Shown: piece after piece, positions 62,588-64,000 of the stretch
Layout of the letters: every line of letters begins with the position of its first letter
Position numbering within the stretch: position 1 is the stretch's first letter
Source of the DNA: Saccharospirillum salsuginis
GTDB lineage: Bacteria; Pseudomonadota; Gammaproteobacteria; Pseudomonadales; Natronospirillaceae
Direction of reading: 5' to 3'
NCBI RefSeq assembly: GCF_014651855.1
Contig: NZ_BMXR01000003.1
Location: forward strand, 186,001 to 250,000
DNA length: 64,000 nucleotides
The notes under the pieces: generated by a model
Seen by the model: the letters and a program-made list of their open reading frames with translations, nothing else
Told to the model about the DNA's origin: nothing
Database searches by the model: none
Made by a program: the position numbers and the translations under genes

Positions 62588-64000
62588 ATGAATTCTCGCA
62601 CAAGACAACCGGAACTGCCATCTCTGATCCGGCAAGTGCTTCACGAATCCCAGGCTTTCATCGACAACGTATTCGCCAACCATTGGAAACAGCTCAACCT
62701 GAACGCGCTCGTCAGAAAAGTCGGCTTCAACAAGCGCACCGGGCTGCCCGTGACCGAGGTCGTATTCCTGCTGATGGTCTGGCGCTGGCTCAAGGTCCAG
62801 TCCATCGCCATGTTCTCGCGACAGGGGCTGGACCTGTTTTCCCAGGCGAATAAGGACGTCATGTACGACCTGCTCAAACGGAACGACCTGAACTGGCAAG
62901 CCCTGCACGGCCAGACCGCCAAGTCGGTGTACCGTCAGCAAGATGTGGCCCAACATCAAGTTCGGGCCTACGTTCTGGATGACTCCATCCAGGCGCGCCG
63001 AGGTTGCAAGATGGAAGGAGTGTCCAGCCACTTCGACCACACCGAGGGCCGTCATGTCCTTGGGCACCAGGTCTTGACGCTGGGACTGGCCACCGAACAA
63101 GCGTTCCTGCCGCTGGACTCTCAGCTTTATGTGGGCCAAAGCCGGGTCCAGGCGCCGCAGGAAGACTTCGACGACCAGCGCTGTGTGGTGGCGCGCCGCT
63201 TCCGGGAGGCCACCCGGTCCAGCAAGCCCGAGATGGCTGCGAACATGTTGAAACGCGCCCGTCGTCTGGGCCTGAACGCGGAGTATCTGCTGGGCGACGC
63301 CTGGTTCGGCACCAAGACCATGATCCGCACCAGTCAAGAAGTGGCGGTGACCGCCATCCTGCGCATGAAGAAAAACGAGATGAAGTACCGGTTCTCGGAG
63401 AACGGACAAGCCATCATGCTCACAGCCAAGGAGTTGCATCAACGCGTGGCGCGCCTGAACTGGCGCAAGGTCAACAACCTGCCGTACCAAGCGATGTCGA
63501 TTGACGTTCAGTTGGATGTCTCGGCCAAAGGGGAACCTCAGAACTGGCGACCGGTCCGTCTGGTCTTCGTCAGGGGTGTTGCGGATGGATCAAAGTCCAC
63601 GGTGGGCAAGAAGGACTGGGCGCTGTTCTTGTCCACCGATACCGGTCTGAGTCTCGTCAAGATCCTGGAGCTGTATGCGCTGCGCTGGAGCATCGAAGTG
63701 TACTTCAAGGAGGCCAAGCAGCATCTGGGCTTGCTGCGGGAACAAACCATCTCCTTCGCCTCGCACACGGCGTCGATCCATCTGGCGGCGATGCGCTACC
63801 TGATCCTGGTCGCAGCGATGCTGGAGGATGGGGAGCGACGAGTCTGTGATCATCGGTCGGACATGGAGGCGCAACTGACTACGTTGAACTTCGCCCATCG
63901 GTTATGGTGGCTGTTCCGGGCGCTGATCTGGGAGACCCTGGATACCGTGTGGCCGGACGATCTGGATCAAGCACTGAAAGGAAACGTGCTGGACGCCATC
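62588..64000 (+). CDS. IS4-like DDE transposase (partial, runs off the window)
   Basis: 471 codons are open to the window edge with no stop. GGAGG precedes the ATG. The sequence has a DDE core: AYVLDDSIQARRG with the first Asp, YLLGDAWFG with the second Asp, and YALRWSIEVYFKEAKQHLGLL, the Y-x2-R-x3-E-x3-K motif of IS4 transposases containing the catalytic Glu. GC content is high, unlike the cassettes. The right end and inverted repeat lie outside the window. Confidence 0.92.
   Translation, partial: MNSRTRQPELPSLIRQVLHESQAFIDNVFANHWKQLNLNALVRKVGFNKRTGLPVTEVVFLLMVWRWLKVQSIAMFSRQGLDLFSQANKDVMYDLLKRNDLNWQALHGQTAKSVYRQQDVAQHQVRAYVLDDSIQARRGCKMEGVSSHFDHTEGRHVLGHQVLTLGLATEQAFLPLDSQLYVGQSRVQAPQEDFDDQRCVVARRFREATRSSKPEMAANMLKRARRLGLNAEYLLGDAWFGTKTMIRTSQEVAVTAILRMKKNEMKYRFSENGQAIMLTAKELHQRVARLNWRKVNNLPYQAMSIDVQLDVSAKGEPQNWRPVRLVFVRGVADGSKSTVGKKDWALFLSTDTGLSLVKILELYALRWSIEVYFKEAKQHLGLLREQTISFASHTASIHLAAMRYLILVAAMLEDGERRVCDHRSDMEAQLTTLNFAHRLWWLFRALIWETLDTVWPDDLDQALKGNVLDAI

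Overview
The window is chromosomal DNA of a GC-rich gammaproteobacterium. It carries a divergent hdfR-maoP pair, an Lrp close to the enterobacterial one, dtd directly behind a pip-like gene, and marine/halophile-type sugar and beta-glucan genes with many REP-like repeats. I would place it among Oceanospirillales-like bacteria, but only loosely. Everything here comes from reading the sequence and the translated proteins; no database search was run.

Layout. (1) 1-7.6 kb is ordinary core: the end of a pip-like gene, dtd, a TPR-GAF-GGDEF diguanylate cyclase, a small P-loop kinase, a glutamine amidotransferase, hdfR/maoP, an OmpA-like lipoprotein, lrp and tRNA-Pro(CGG). (2) 7.7-9.4 kb, just behind the tRNA, holds two toxin-antitoxin modules, vapBC and hicAB; hicAB has a promoter embedded in a 16-bp inverted repeat. 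(3) 9.4-16.9 kb carries a ChaC-like enzyme, a secreted GH114-like lipoprotein, a sphingomyelinase-like secreted phosphodiesterase, a DJ-1/PfpI protein, an AraC/EamA pair and a LysR/SbtA-like bicarbonate transporter pair.

(4) 16.9-33.8 kb is a copper and redox stress island. It has a Tat-exported multicopper oxidase between two c-type cytochromes, two HMA-like proteins without CxxC, a LOG protein, a CopA-type ATPase with two YHS domains, a MacB-like ABC transporter whose ATPase ends in a YHS domain, an APC permease, a CopI-like cupredoxin, a DUF302 protein, a Crp/Fnr regulator and His/Met-rich secreted proteins. Two MerR/CueR-type promoters with 19-bp spacers and three FNR/ANR-like boxes suggest joint copper and oxygen/redox control.

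(5) 33.9-52.1 kb is mainly sugar uptake and breakdown. After a YbaK-like deacylase come a two-component system with a hybrid kinase, an Frc/Rbs-type ABC importer with two binding proteins, a secreted GH16 beta-glucanase with a cre-like operator, and a MalEFG-type importer with two tandem GH13 alpha-glucosidases behind a divergent LysR gene. Intergenic gaps here are filled with several families of REP-like inverted repeats. One family also sits in frame, three times in tandem, inside a KilA-N-like gene at 52.2-53.0 kb.

(6) 53.6-60.8 kb is AT-rich, foreign DNA that looks like an integron cassette array without an integrase (CALIN). Single-gene cassettes all lie on the plus strand and are separated by attC-like structures with GTTAGGC/GCCTAAC core sites: an AlbA_2/Schlafen-like protein, a KAP-type P-loop NTPase, a Rap1a-like immunity protein and two unknowns. 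The array is interrupted by an IS110-family element with a structured upstream non-coding region (candidate bridge RNA) and by an IS30-family element. (7) The right end holds a decayed Y1 transposase, an unknown lipoprotein and an IS4-like transposase cut off by the window edge. The cassette array, with its possible phage-defence NTPases, is the most promising place for an undescribed system.
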